Below are positions 48,617 to 59,157 of a DNA stretch of 64,000 nt, piece after piece. How positions within the stretch are numbered: position 1 is the first letter of the stretch; each line of letters opens with the position of its first letter. The stretch comes from Podospora comata. Taxonomy: Eukaryota > Ascomycota > Sordariomycetes > Sordariales > Podosporaceae. Location of the stretch: positions 4,650,001 through 4,714,000 of the forward strand of contig CP071494.1 in NCBI GenBank assembly GCA_017354895.1, given 5' to 3'. The position numbers and the translations under genes were made by a program. The notes under the pieces were generated by a model. It had not been told where the DNA came from and ran no database searches. It saw nothing but the letters and a program-made list of their open reading frames with translations.

Positions 48617-49460
48617 CTACTCCTCATAAACCCCTTCCTCAAACTTTTCCGCGTCGTAGAACCCAGCCCGAATGGTGTTTCCATTGAAGATTCTTCCTTC
48701 GAGGGCGTTGACTGCCTGTGATATCATGTCTTGTCAGCAACACGATCAAACGTTTAGTGTGTTACTGCAGTTGAAACTTACCCTCAAAGCCGAAACCTCC
48801 TCCACGAACTGGATATACACCCTCTTGTTCTCCCCCAGCCTTTCACTCTGATCAATAAACAGCCTCTCCACCCTCCCATACTTTTCCCCGCACTCCTCCC
48901 CTATCTCCTGCCCCAGCCCAGCCTCAACTTCAGCGGCCAGGTTGGGAATGTTGAGGAGCATATCCCTTAGCACCACTACCCTGCTGATCTTTTGCCCGGC
49001 GTTGTTGTTGTTGTTGTTGTTGTTGTCTTGTTGCGGCTGTGAGGGAGTGGAAAGTGACTTGGGGGCAATGATGCGCCCCTGAGCAGCAGCCGGATCCCGG
49101 AAGCCACCGCCTTCCGCGTCGGATTTCTTCTTGCGTTTGAGAGGCTGGACGGACAGGGCGGAGGTGATGCCGGAGGAGGAGGCGCCGAGGCCGGTGCCGG
49201 CTGTCCAACCGTATTTGGACATTAGCTTGGTTGCAAAGGCTTTGCCGCGGGTCTTTTGTGGAAGGGAGCCGGCCACGTTGATGGAGGAGTAATCTACGCC
49301 TTCGTGTTCTTCGGGGTCGGAGTCGAGGTCCATTGCTTCTGGGTCGGTTGGGGGTGGTGGTGGTGGTGGTGGGGAGTATCGGACGGGAGCACGGGATATG
49401 GTTGCGGTGTCGGTGGGGGGAGGTGGTGGTAAGGGGCTGGAATCGGGCGGTGGTGGAGGG

Positions 49461-49493
<33 letters not shown>

Positions 49494-50297
49494 AAGGCCA
49501 AACGGCGGGCGTACGCGTCGTCACCGGTTGCGTCGTCTGGTATATTTGCTGCTGTTCTTGGGGGTGACATGGGCGGCGGTGCAAAGTTGAACAAGGTAGG
49601 TGGTGCGAACTGGCTGTTCATGCCCATTCCTCTGCGGTCTGGCTCGTCTTCGTCCTCGTCAGTGTAGCGATCCTGGCTTCGTGACTTGCGTCTGTGGGCG
49701 TAGAGGATTTCCTTCCACTCTCTTACTTCCCGTATTCGTTCGTCGCTTCGGAGGTATTCTTCTACGTTGGTTGGGCGGGCGGGGTCGTAGGTCTCGTCCC
49801 AGTTTGTTTGTTCCCTTTCGTCGGCCTTTTTCTTCTTTTTCCTCCTGCCGCCACGCTGACGCTTCTCGTTGGAGGCGCTGTAGAGGTATTCATCTTCCTC
49901 TGTTGCTGCCCAGTCAGCCAATGTGCTTCGCTGTGGTGGTTGCGCTGCTGCTGCTGCTGGGGCACCTGGTGATGCTGATGCTGAAGGGACAGCGGGGGGA
50001 GCTTTGGGAAAGGATGGTTTCGGTTTCGCTGTTGGTCTGTTGACTTGTGGTCGGCGGAGCATAGGCTGAAAGCGAAGAGCTGCTCCATAGGTTAGCAAGA
50101 ATACAAAGCTGTGTGTGCGCAGAGGACACACCTGGATCTATCGCCTTCTTCGGGGGAGGCGCATTGTTGTCTTTGGACTCGTTCTGATCTGTGGATGCAA
50201 GCGCGGGGCTAGAGCTGCTGTCGCCGACTGGATCAAGTAAGTTGGCATATAGGGACATTCCGCCCCCGCTAGGACGCGGCGGTGGTGGTGCTGACAT
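48617..50297 (-). CDS. SPF45/RBM17-like splicing factor (G-patch + C-terminal UHM)
   Basis: Nuclear pre-mRNA splicing factor. Three exons (50297-50132, 50079-48782, 48715-48617; introns 52 and 66 nt) give 520 residues. The N-terminus MSLYANLLDP and LRFQPMLRRPQ match SPF45. A basic stretch (KRQRGGRRKKKKK) and a poly-Gln/poly-Pro middle (eight Gln, then Pro runs) follow. The G-patch, near residue 320, is KAFATKLMSKYGWTAGTGLG. The C-terminal RRM-like UHM domain begins SRVVVLRDML and ends across intron 2 with AVNALEGRIFNGNTIRAGFY; UHM domains bind ligand motifs in SF1/U2AF/SF3b1. Eight consecutive Asn separate the two domains. The next gene downstream on the same strand side, 339 bp before its start, is the DEAH helicase Prp2. 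Confidence 0.88.
49001..49026. repeat. Trinucleotide repeat (GTT)8 coding poly-Asn
   Basis: Eight GTT units, read on the minus strand as Asn codons between the G-patch and UHM domains of the SPF45-like protein. Confidence 0.95.
49465..49490. repeat. Trinucleotide repeat (GTT)8 coding poly-Gln
   Basis: A second GTT run in the same gene, read in another phase on the minus strand as eight CAA Gln codons. Confidence 0.95.
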
Positions 50298-50636
50298 CTT
50301 GATGGACTTATGTCGAAGTGGTTCGTTGTGAAAGTTGATGCTCAGCCTTGCACGCGAGGCCAACGTAGATGCAGCAAACAATTGGAGATGGCCGTTGAGG
50401 TGCCAAAATAGTGGGTCCGGCTGCTACTCTTTTAGTGGAGGCCCTGGGAGTACGGAGTATACGTGCCTCTTTTAAGTATGCTTTTTCTGAACCTATGAAT
50501 CAACCGCAATGAAGTCCCATACATGCAAAATTGTCATGATGCAAGGGAAATTGTATTAAGGACGTAGAGAGTCCATAAAAATATATGTCATCGCTCAAAA
50601 ATATCCTTATTCATCCTACTCAAACCTCGACTATTC
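50298..50636. promoter_or_regulatory. Upstream region of the SPF45-like gene
   Basis: Short tandem-gene spacer holding the Prp2 3' end and the promoter of the SPF45-like gene. No specific element is recognised. Confidence 0.4.
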
Positions 50637-53393
50637 TTAGGACCTCTGCTTCGGGACCTTCTTGCCTTCCATGGCTTCCACGTCCTTCTTGTCATAGTAA
50701 TGCCCTCCAAACTCTGTAAGCCACTTGGGGTCAATGGGGATGACACTTCTCACAAACTCCTTGCTCGTCACTACCAACTCGTGGTAAATAATGACCCTTG
50801 GTGGCGGATCAATACCCCTGACAACACTGCTCGGGTGCACGTATACCGTCATGTTGTTCTTCAGCGTCCTGTACCCGTCACCACTACGGTTCAACCTAGC
50901 CGCGTTCAAGAAGAAGGCCGACGTTAGAGCTCGAAGAATCGGGTTCATGTTGGATATCCCACCACAAGATGATTCGGACCCTTCGAGCACTCGATCGCAC
51001 AGTTTGGCGAGCTGGTCTCGGACATCACGGGCTCTGGTCAAACTTCGCTGCGTGAGGAAGTTTTCCTTTGCCCAGATGGGAGAGTAGTCCGAGTCTACCC
51101 ATTGGTTGTAGACATTGAGCAGAGTCAGGTGGTCACCACCGTCCTTGACAGTGAACCGCGCCCTGGCAGAATCGGCGTGGACCGCCTTGTCCTTGGGCCG
51201 GAAGAAAAGGGTTGCTACCTCGCCGAGCATTGCGACAATGGTGAGAACCTCCGAGACACACTCTTCAGCGGTGGCCGCGATGAGTGCCTTGGCAAGCATA
51301 GGTTCAGCTGGGAACTCGCCCATTTGCCGACCAACACGTGTCAAGGCGCCAGCGGAGTTGAGTGCTCCAAGGGCATAGAGGAGGTTGAGAGACTTGATGA
51401 GAAGCTCGGTGGGTGGGGGGTCGAGGAAGTCAAAGTTGAGGAGATCATCGATACCTAAAGCCTTGAGTTGCAGAACCACACTGGAGAGCGACGTCCTTTG
51501 AATCTCAGGAGTTGGCGATTCGTCCATTTCGGACAAGTAGGCAAACCTGGTGTAAAGACGGAAGCATTTTCCTGGGCGGACACGACCAGCACGACCCATA
51601 CGCTGGTTGGCGGCAGCTCGAGAGCAGGGCACGACAGCCAACGTTGACTGACCAGTCGTACCGACTGGGCTAAAGGTGTTCTCTTTGGCATAACCCGAGT
51701 CAATGACATAGACGATGCCATCAATTGTCAGCGAGGTTTCGGCAATATTCGTGGAAAACACCACCTTTCTTGCTTTCGGTGGCGTTGGTTCGAAAATCTT
51801 GGCTTGTAGTTCTGAAGGCATGTTGGCATAGATTGGTAACGCGATGATTTCGGGCACTCGGCTCCCTAGCTGCCGCTTGATCTCTGTAACTTGCTCGCAG
51901 GCATGGTCAATTTCTTCTTGACCTGTAAGGAACACGAGAATGTCGCCTTCGGGTTGCGTCGCGTGCAGTTGAAAGACTGTGGCAATGCTGGCTTCCACAT
52001 AGTTGGCTTCGGGCTTTTCTGTGTAGTAGACCTCCACGGGATGGACTCTGCCGGGAACGTTGAAGATGGGCGCTCCGTCGAAGTAACCGCTGAACTTCTC
52101 AGCATTGAGGGTGGCTGACGAGATAATGAGCTTCAGCTCTGGTCTTGCTCTGGTGAGATCCTTGATCAAAGCCAACAGAATATCGGTATGGACCGTTCTT
52201 TCGTGGGCCTCGTCGATGATGATGGCCGAGTATCCTTCTAATGTCGGTGATGTTACCATCTCCCTCAGAAGCATACCATCCGTCATGTATTTAAGAATAG
52301 TCTTCTCGCTGGTACAGTCTTCGAAACGGATCGAGTATCCAACCTCCCTGCCCACCTTCACGCCCATCTCGTCAGCGACACGAGCAGCAACACTCATGGC
52401 CGCAACACGACGAGGTTGCGTACAGGCAACCTTCATCCCTTCGTTAGTGTAACCTGCCTCGTGAAGGTACTGGGGTATTTGCGTGGTCTTTCCTGAACCA
52501 GTCTCACCGACAAGAATCAGAACCTGGTATTCTTTGATGGCGTCCAGAAAAGCCTCACGATAGGCGTATACGGGGAGGCTCTTCCGGACCTCTTGGATGG
52601 ACATGTGCGCCCGTTCCGCTGCCTCGATCCGGGCCTTGAGTACCCTCTGCTCCTGGGTCAAACCGTCACTAGGCTGGGCGAGCTTTGCGGCTGCATCGCG
52701 AACAAACGCAATGTTATCTTCGTCCAGCAAAAAGTCGTACTTGCCCTCCTCCTCCTCACGTTCCCGGCTCTGGATTTGCGCCTTTGCCTTGACGGTTTGT
52801 TCTCGTTCCCACTCTTCGTACTCGGTGATGTGCTTCTCGTTTCCGAACTGATCCCTCTCCACATGACGCCTGTTCAGCGCCTCCTCCTTCTTCTTGCTAT
52901 CGGCCCCATATTGGTCAGGTAGACGGTAGCCGTCTTGGTAGTCGTCGATGCGCAATCGCTCCTCGGCCAGCCGTAGGATTTCCCGATTTTTGGCGAAGTC
53001 TGCTTTTTCCCGTTCCGATAGCCGTACACCAGACCGCAACTCAGCTGTCTCTTCCGCGACCTGTTTTCGGAGCAGCGCCAGCTTCTCTGTTTCTCTCTTG
53101 GTCAGGTAGTCGAGGCGTGACTTGAGGCGCAAGTCGCTTATTTTAGAGTCGTCGCGTCCGGTATCACCGCGGCTTATTTTAGAACCGCTCCCTCCGTCCC
53201 TTTCCCTCCTGTCACTGTCTCTTTCGCTGCCTCTTTCTCGTGGAGATCTGGACCGTCGATGTCGTGGCGATTCGTCGCCATCTCGTCGCCTGCGCCGCTT
53301 CGGAGACCGTGACCGATCGCGCTTCCGCTCTTTGGATGGCGCAGAAGGGCCCTCGTCCATAGGCACAAAGGCGTATCGTTTGTTGGAAGCCAT
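50637..53393 (-). CDS. DEAH-box RNA helicase Prp2/Cdc28 (DHX16)
   Basis: Spliceosomal ATPase that remodels the activated spliceosome before the first catalytic step. One uninterrupted exon encodes 918 residues. The N-terminus MASNKRYAFVPMDEG and an RS/RD-rich stretch (RDRSRSPKRRRRRDGD) match the Cdc28/DHX16 type. Helicase motifs in order: GETGSGKTTQ near residue 294, TQPRRVAAMSVA, DEAH near 393, SSATLNAEKF, LVFLTGQEEID, TNIAETSLTIDG and QRMGRAGRVRPGKCFRLY near 600. The helicase-associated and OB-fold domains end the protein. The long length without introns contrasts with most neighbours. A telobox-like GGGTTAGGGTT lies 124-134 bases upstream of the start. Confidence 0.93.
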   Translation of the reverse strand: MASNKRYAFVPMDEGPSAPSKERKRDRSRSPKRRRRRDGDESPRHRRSRSPRERGSERDSDRRERDGGSGSKISRGDTGRDDSKISDLRLKSRLDYLTKRETEKLALLRKQVAEETAELRSGVRLSEREKADFAKNREILRLAEERLRIDDYQDGYRLPDQYGADSKKKEEALNRRHVERDQFGNEKHITEYEEWEREQTVKAKAQIQSREREEEEGKYDFLLDEDNIAFVRDAAAKLAQPSDGLTQEQRVLKARIEAAERAHMSIQEVRKSLPVYAYREAFLDAIKEYQVLILVGETGSGKTTQIPQYLHEAGYTNEGMKVACTQPRRVAAMSVAARVADEMGVKVGREVGYSIRFEDCTSEKTILKYMTDGMLLREMVTSPTLEGYSAIIIDEAHERTVHTDILLALIKDLTRARPELKLIISSATLNAEKFSGYFDGAPIFNVPGRVHPVEVYYTEKPEANYVEASIATVFQLHATQPEGDILVFLTGQEEIDHACEQVTEIKRQLGSRVPEIIALPIYANMPSELQAKIFEPTPPKARKVVFSTNIAETSLTIDGIVYVIDSGYAKENTFSPVGTTGQSTLAVVPCSRAAANQRMGRAGRVRPGKCFRLYTRFAYLSEMDESPTPEIQRTSLSSVVLQLKALGIDDLLNFDFLDPPPTELLIKSLNLLYALGALNSAGALTRVGRQMGEFPAEPMLAKALIAATAEECVSEVLTIVAMLGEVATLFFRPKDKAVHADSARARFTVKDGGDHLTLLNVYNQWVDSDYSPIWAKENFLTQRSLTRARDVRDQLAKLCDRVLEGSESSCGGISNMNPILRALTSAFFLNAARLNRSGDGYRTLKNNMTVYVHPSSVVRGIDPPPRVIIYHELVVTSKEFVRSVIPIDPKWLTEFGGHYYDKKDVEAMEGKKVPKQRS

Positions 53394-54266
53394 TGTCGAT
53401 GCCTTTTGGTTGATGGTGATGATCTGAGAGGCAACAACACTTCCGGTTTCTTATCTTATCAGCAAGGGTGCACAGGCCCTTGGATCATCCTTCAAGGTCC
53501 TCTCAAAAGGTAGAGAGGGTTAGGGTTCCATGTTTCACCTCAGACCTGTAAAGACCACTTCACAACTTGAACTTTGCTCGGATCTCGGTAAATATTTCCA
53601 TGGCCTTCTTTTGAATCATGAATTGCCGTTGCTAACAGCAAAACCTCAAAAGGGGCTCTCATTCGCCTCTCACTCTTCAACTTCATGGCCCTGGCAGTGC
53701 GATATCGCCACGAACCAATCAGATGCAACCTCTCAACGCACAACCAGTAGTGAGTTAACAGGGACAAGTCGGTATGAGACCGCTTCTGAGACATGCTAGA
53801 GGAGTACGGTATGTCTCGGGAAATTCTGTACCTTAAACACTGATGTTTCTCTACAAAACACCAGTTTCCTAGTCTTATACGTGTTGAACCTGCCATCAAG
53901 ATGACTTCCATCGCTGAAGCTCACGGCGTTCGGCACAACTCTGTTGGACCCACTCGTCTCAAGTTGTCGCAGCTCCGATGACACAATGCGGTAGCGCCGC
54001 CGTTTACGGATAGGACAGTGACGGGGGGCACAGATCGACGCCTCTCACTATTCATTCAAAAAGCCGGAACTTTTACCTCATTCTGAAGATCTCATCAATT
54101 CATGTACTTGCCACTTTTGTACATTTCCAAAAGCCTCTCAGTCGGCCAGCACTGTGATACCCTTCCATCTTCTAGGTAACACCATTGGCGCACACCTCAA
54201 TTCCCGCTATAACACACTTGGCCGAATCACGACACAAAGGAGACACACACTTCAACAATACCCACA
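53394..54266. promoter_or_regulatory. Divergent promoter region, PRP2 / PCS60-like
   Basis: Shared upstream space. GGGTTAGGGTT at 53517-53527 lies close to the Prp2 side. No other element is clear. Confidence 0.45.
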
Positions 54267-55814
54267 ATGTCTACCCTCCAATCAGCCATCAATGGGGCCA
54301 GCGATGCCGTGGCTGTAATTGTGCCATCCAAGCCCAGCCCTCTGGTGATGACATACAAGGACCTCCTGGCTGAGGTGCTGTCGTTCCAGCAGAAGCTTGC
54401 TGCCATCGGCATCACTCATGGGTCCCCTGTGTCTATCGCCACGGTTAACTCGTACGAATTCATCGTCTCTTTTCTCGCTGCTTCATGGCAGCGTGGCATT
54501 GCTGCACCGCTGAACCCAGCCTACAAGCAAGAGGAGTTTGAGTTTTATATTGAGGATGTCAAGTCAGCTATTGTTTTGGTTCCCAAGGGCGCCTACCAGA
54601 AAGGTGCGCCTGCCGTCAAGGCCGCCCAGAAGTTCAACGCTGCCATCGCTGAGAGCTATTGGGATGACCAAAAGAAGGAGGTCGCGCTGGATGTCAAGGA
54701 ACTTGGGCAGTTGAATGGCAAGGGGCGACAACCGCTGCTGAAGCCGCAGCCAGATGACATTGCCTTGGTCCTTCACACAAGTGGCACCACCTCTCGGCCC
54801 AAGGTTGTCCCTCTCTCCCACCGCAACCTGACCAGAACGATGAGAAACATCCAGCAAACATACCAGTTGACTGACGCGGACCGGACCATGCTGGTCATGC
54901 CCCTCTTCCACGTCCACGGTCTCCTCTGCGGTCTCTTGGCTCCTCTTCTTTCGGGTGGTTCCATGGTGGTGCCAAGCAAGTTCTCTGCTACTGAATTCTG
55001 GCAAGACTTCATCACCAACAAGGCGAATTGGTACACTGCTGTGCCTACCATCCACCAGATCCTTCTCAAGCACCCCACCCCGAACCCCCTCCCAAAGATC
55101 CGCTTTATCCGGTCATGCTCGTCTCCCCTTTCCCCGACAGTTTTCCATGCTCTTGAGAAGACCTACAATGCCCCCGTGCTCGAAGCGTATGCCATGACGG
55201 AGGCGGCTCATCAAATGACATCTAATCCTCTTCCTCCTGCAAAGAGAAAACCCGGGACTGTGGGTATCGGTCAGGGTGTTGAAGTCGTCATTCTTGACGA
55301 TGCAGGAAACAAAGTGCCACAGGGCACTGAGGGAGAGATTTCCATTCGCGGCGAAAATGTTACGTCTGGCTACCTCAACAACCCCGAAGCCAACAAGACT
55401 GCTTTTACAGCCAGTGGCTACTTCCGAACTGGCGACCAGGGCAAGCTGGATGAGGATGGCTATGTCGTAATCACAGGTCGTATCAAGGAGCTCATCAACA
55501 AGGGCGGCGAGAAGATCTCGCCCATCGAGTTGGACAATGTTCTTACACGGAACCCAGCTGTCTCGGAAGCTGTGAGTTTCGCTATTCCGGATGAGATGTA
55601 TGGCCAGGACATTGGTGTTGCCATCGTTCTCAAGCCGGGCCAGAAGTTGAGCGATGAGGATGTGAAGAAGTGGGTTGGGGACAAGCTGGCCAAGTTCAAG
55701 ATTCCCAAGAAGGTCTATTTCACTGATGTCATGCCCAAGACTGCGACTGGCAAGATCCAGAGACGCATCGTGGCCGAGACCATGCAAAAGAAGGAAGGGA
55801 GGGCGAAGTTGTAA
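54267..55814 (+). CDS. Peroxisomal acyl/oxalyl-CoA synthetase, Pcs60-like
   Basis: Adenylate-forming CoA ligase; yeast Pcs60 is an oxalyl-CoA synthetase on peroxisomes. A single exon encodes 515 residues. The ATP/AMP motif is LHTSGTTSRPKVVPLSH, with YAMTEAAHQM, FRTGDQGKLDEDGYV and the hinge/C-terminal GRIKELINKGGEKISP; the acyl-adenylate Lys is in KTATGKIQRR. The C-terminus is AKL, a PTS1 peroxisomal signal. The start (cacaATGtct) places the family N-terminus correctly. Oxalate as substrate is inferred from family resemblance. Confidence 0.9.
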   Translation: MSTLQSAINGASDAVAVIVPSKPSPLVMTYKDLLAEVLSFQQKLAAIGITHGSPVSIATVNSYEFIVSFLAASWQRGIAAPLNPAYKQEEFEFYIEDVKSAIVLVPKGAYQKGAPAVKAAQKFNAAIAESYWDDQKKEVALDVKELGQLNGKGRQPLLKPQPDDIALVLHTSGTTSRPKVVPLSHRNLTRTMRNIQQTYQLTDADRTMLVMPLFHVHGLLCGLLAPLLSGGSMVVPSKFSATEFWQDFITNKANWYTAVPTIHQILLKHPTPNPLPKIRFIRSCSSPLSPTVFHALEKTYNAPVLEAYAMTEAAHQMTSNPLPPAKRKPGTVGIGQGVEVVILDDAGNKVPQGTEGEISIRGENVTSGYLNNPEANKTAFTASGYFRTGDQGKLDEDGYVVITGRIKELINKGGEKISPIELDNVLTRNPAVSEAVSFAIPDEMYGQDIGVAIVLKPGQKLSDEDVKKWVGDKLAKFKIPKKVYFTDVMPKTATGKIQRRIVAETMQKKEGRAKL

Positions 55815-57155
55815 ATGGACGCGAGTATTTGCGGGCTGCACCAAGCTAGCTGTGTTCTTGATTTTTGAATGAGGATCTGGCTGTCAGTGGGTGATTTTCT
55901 AAGATAAATATCTCAAGGTTGTGTGGTTTATTTATCTGCTTCCTTTGGCTAGTTATGCAAATAGAATGGCATGAAAAGTGTCTTTCACTCTATAATAGTC
56001 TACCCATGGAGAATTGAGGAGTACCTGCATGGGAAGGCAAACAAACTGTCAAGCAGCCAAAGGAGTCAGGCGTGCAGCCCCATGTCCGATTGATCAATGC
56101 TCTAATCCAACAAACGAAGTGACTTCCCTTATCTCCAAACCTTTGCCCACTTGTGCTGCCCGGTATTTCCAGTTTGTTATCAGCTTTTTCAAGCTGCGTA
56201 TATGGAATTTAACAAGTCTCGCATGAAAACCAGACCTGCTGTTGCTGATATGGTCTGTGCGCACCCCCTGATCCAAAGTAAACAACGGCCCCTTTTCCAA
56301 GCTGACAACCGCCAATTCCATAACAAACAGACCTTACCAAAGATGATAAGCAACGGTACAACACACTGGCTTTGCCATGGATTTCTTCGGTAACTCTACC
56401 GTATCAACCTATTAACCGGGTGGTGTTGTGTTTCCCAGGTTGTGGTCGCTTTTCACCCGTGGCCCAGTTGCTGAGCAGTGCCTTCCTTCCTCGTCGATAG
56501 CTCCTGCCGTGGCAAGCACATCCAGCACCAGGCCTACATCAGCACACACAAGGCGAGCTGCTCCTTCCGCTTGAAATCGTAGAACGAACGCAGGGCACAC
56601 AGTCTAAATTTTTTCCAGGTAGGTATTTATTCTCGGCGACCTGCGTGTCCTCTCTCCCTCTTTTCTTCCCACACAAACCAACACCTCTCCAATTTTGAAA
56701 CCGGCGACATCGTTGCGAGTCCGCACCCTCTGACCGATTATTCAACGCCGAGAATACCACTTCGGCTTTGTTTGACCATCAGCCTGAAGTATTTATTGTC
56801 GACTTCCTTGAGTACTTCTCGCTCTGCTTCTTGTTGTCTGCAACAAGCAGCAACCAGCCACGCCCGAGACTTCAACACAGGTAAGACTCTCCTCTCCCCT
56901 CTCCTTCCATACCCACTTCCCAGCCTTTCCTTCCTGGCCCAACTAAGGCAACGGCCTCATTTCCCAAACCCTGCCTGCTCTGCCTTTTCTACCATACCTC
57001 GACCCACGGCATATCAGGTCTGTCAAGCGGCTTTTTCCAGTTTTTCCAACAACCTCCACCATTGACCGACCGACTGACTTCAAGGAAACCCTAGAACTCT
57101 CGACTTCAGAAACACATCACCTTCACCAGTACTACCAAGTTGACCCGCCGCCAAA
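55815..57155. promoter_or_regulatory. Upstream region and probable leader intron of the ten-knuckle gene
   Basis: Same-strand spacer. CACAG|GTAAGACTC with a donor at 56881 and acceptors ATATCAG (ending 57017) or TTTTTCCAG (ending 57040) suggest a leader intron of about 140-160 nt. AAACCCTAGAA at 57086-57096, a telobox-like motif, follows in the leader. Confidence 0.45.
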
Positions 57156-58897
57156 ATGTCTTGGGACAACGGGAACGATAACTGGGGCAACCCCACTCCC
57201 GCCGCCACCAGCGGCGGTGACGATTGGGGCAAAGGTTCTGCTTCCAACAATGACGGCAATGGCTTTGGCGATGACGGCTTCCGCGGTGCTGCCACCTCTG
57301 GCAACGGCGGTTTTGGCGATGCTGCCCCCTTTGGCGGCGACGGCGAGCATCGCGGCGAGACCGGGTAAGTCCTTTTTGATCACCCTCCTATTTCCAGCAG
57401 ACATCATCCCTAACATATCATCAGTCACAACAAGGCTGATTGCCCCAACCCGCGCAAGCCTCTTGGTGCTTGCCGCCGCTGTGGTGACGAAGGTCACTAC
57501 AGCAAGGATTGTCCCACTGCTGGTCGCATGACCTGCAACGCATGCGGTTCAACGGAACACCTTCGCAAGGAGTGTCCCGATGCCGGGCCAATGCTTTGCA
57601 AGAACTGTGGCGAAGAGGGTAGGCTGTTGCTGCCTGAGTGATTGACAATGACATCGAATGCTAACTCCTTGCGTCCAGGCCACACCATCTCTGCTTGCGA
57701 GAATGCTCGCAAGGTGGACCGCAGCGAAATTCCCGACAAGACTACTGATGAAGCTTGGGAGTTGATCAAGACTGCTGTCGCTGAGCGCGACATTGACGAC
57801 CTCAAGGCTGCAGTTCAGATTTACGTGAAGTCACAGCCTGACTGCACTTATCAGCAGCTCGAGTCGGCCTTCCGTGGTCATGACCTCGGGGTTTGGCTCA
57901 TCGCCCTTGAGAGACCCACTGTCTCTACCCTGACCAATATGGATCTGCAGGGAAATCTTGGGAAGAAATACACGGTGTCGTACCGTTTCTCCCCCAACCC
58001 CGCTCGCCCCCGCGAGCGTGAGGGTTGGCCAGAGACTGAAGAGGAGCGCATGGAGCGCCTGGCTGACGCTGGCGAGCTCGTTGCTGGTGGTTTGCCCAAG
58101 TGTCGCAACTGCGACCAGCTTGGTCATATCTCTAAACACTGTAAGGAGGACAAGCGTGAAAACGAGCGAATTCAGGTCAAGTGCTACAACTGTGACGAGG
58201 TCGGTCATCGTGTCCGCGACTGTAAGTTCTGGTCTCGCTGGGTATGTGATGCAGAGAGCTAGCTAACATTGATTGAAGGCCCGACTCCTCGCGTGGACAA
58301 ATTCGCCTGCAAGAACTGTGGACAGCCTGGCCATCCCGTGGCTGAATGCCCCGAGCCTCGCTCCGCCGAGGGTGTCGAATGCCGCAAGTGCAACGAGAGT
58401 AAGTCATCACGGCCCATGTGTGTTCCTTGAAGCTCATGATCTTGGACTGACTGGTTCCTGTGTTAGCTGGCCACTTTTCGAAGGACTGCCCGTCTGCCGG
58501 TCCTCGTGGCTGCCGGAATTGTGGCCAAGAGGGCCACATGTCCAAGGAATGCACAGAACCCAAGAACATGGATAATGTGCAGTGCCGCAACTGCGATGAG
58601 ATGGGTCACTTCTCAAAGGAGTGCCCCAAGCCTCGTGACTGTAAGTTGATGTCGTTTCTCGACCTATCGATGACGTGCTTGCTGACAATCTCTCAAACAG
58701 GGTCTCGTGTCGAGTGCCAAAACTGCCACCAGAAGGGTCACACCAAGGTTCGCTGTCCAAACCCCTTGGTCTTGGATGAGAACAGCGGCGGTTTTGGTGG
58801 CGGTGACGATGGTTTTGGCGGTGGTGATGGTGGCTTTGGCGGAGGCGATGGCGGCTTCGACAACGCTGCCCCTTCTGCCGACGACGGCGGCTGGTAA
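57156..58897 (+). CDS. Ten-knuckle CCHC zinc protein
   Basis: Multi-knuckle nucleic-acid-binding protein related to the CNBP/Gis2 family but larger. Six exons (57156-57364, 57425-57618, 57679-58221, 58279-58398, 58467-58640, 58701-58897) give 478 residues. Ten complete CX2CX4HX4C knuckles are seen, from CRRCGDEGHYSKDC to CQNCHQKGHTKVRC. Between knuckles 3 and 4 lies a helical non-zinc domain of about 130 residues (TTDEAWELIKTAVAERDIDD; QQLESAFRGHDLGVWLIALE), found in filamentous-fungal zinc-knuckle proteins. Both ends are Gly/Asp/Asn-rich and disordered (repeated GGFGGGDGGF at the C-terminus). Before knuckle 1 a half-knuckle GHNKADCPNP lacks the CxxC. Introns 2-5 are all phase 1, so exons 3, 4 and 5 are symmetric. 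Function is inferred as RNA or single-stranded DNA binding; no named orthologue is claimed. Confidence 0.9.
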
Positions 58898-59157
58898 TGC
58901 ACTGCTTCCTACATCTCTATGGGAATATGGTCTTTGGGGATTTTGGATGGAATTTTTCCTGAGAGTTTCCGTCAACTTGAGCTCTTGATCTTCTGGGGTT
59001 ATTTCTTAGAAGAGTTTTTTTACTACTGAAGCCGATTGATTTTGTGACGCAAATAAGGGCGGTGTTGTGATGAACAAATATATTTATGATCTGGCAGTTA
59101 TATACACGAGCCATGCCTGTTTTTCCATTTGTTCCTAGCTTCTGGTCTACTTCTGGC

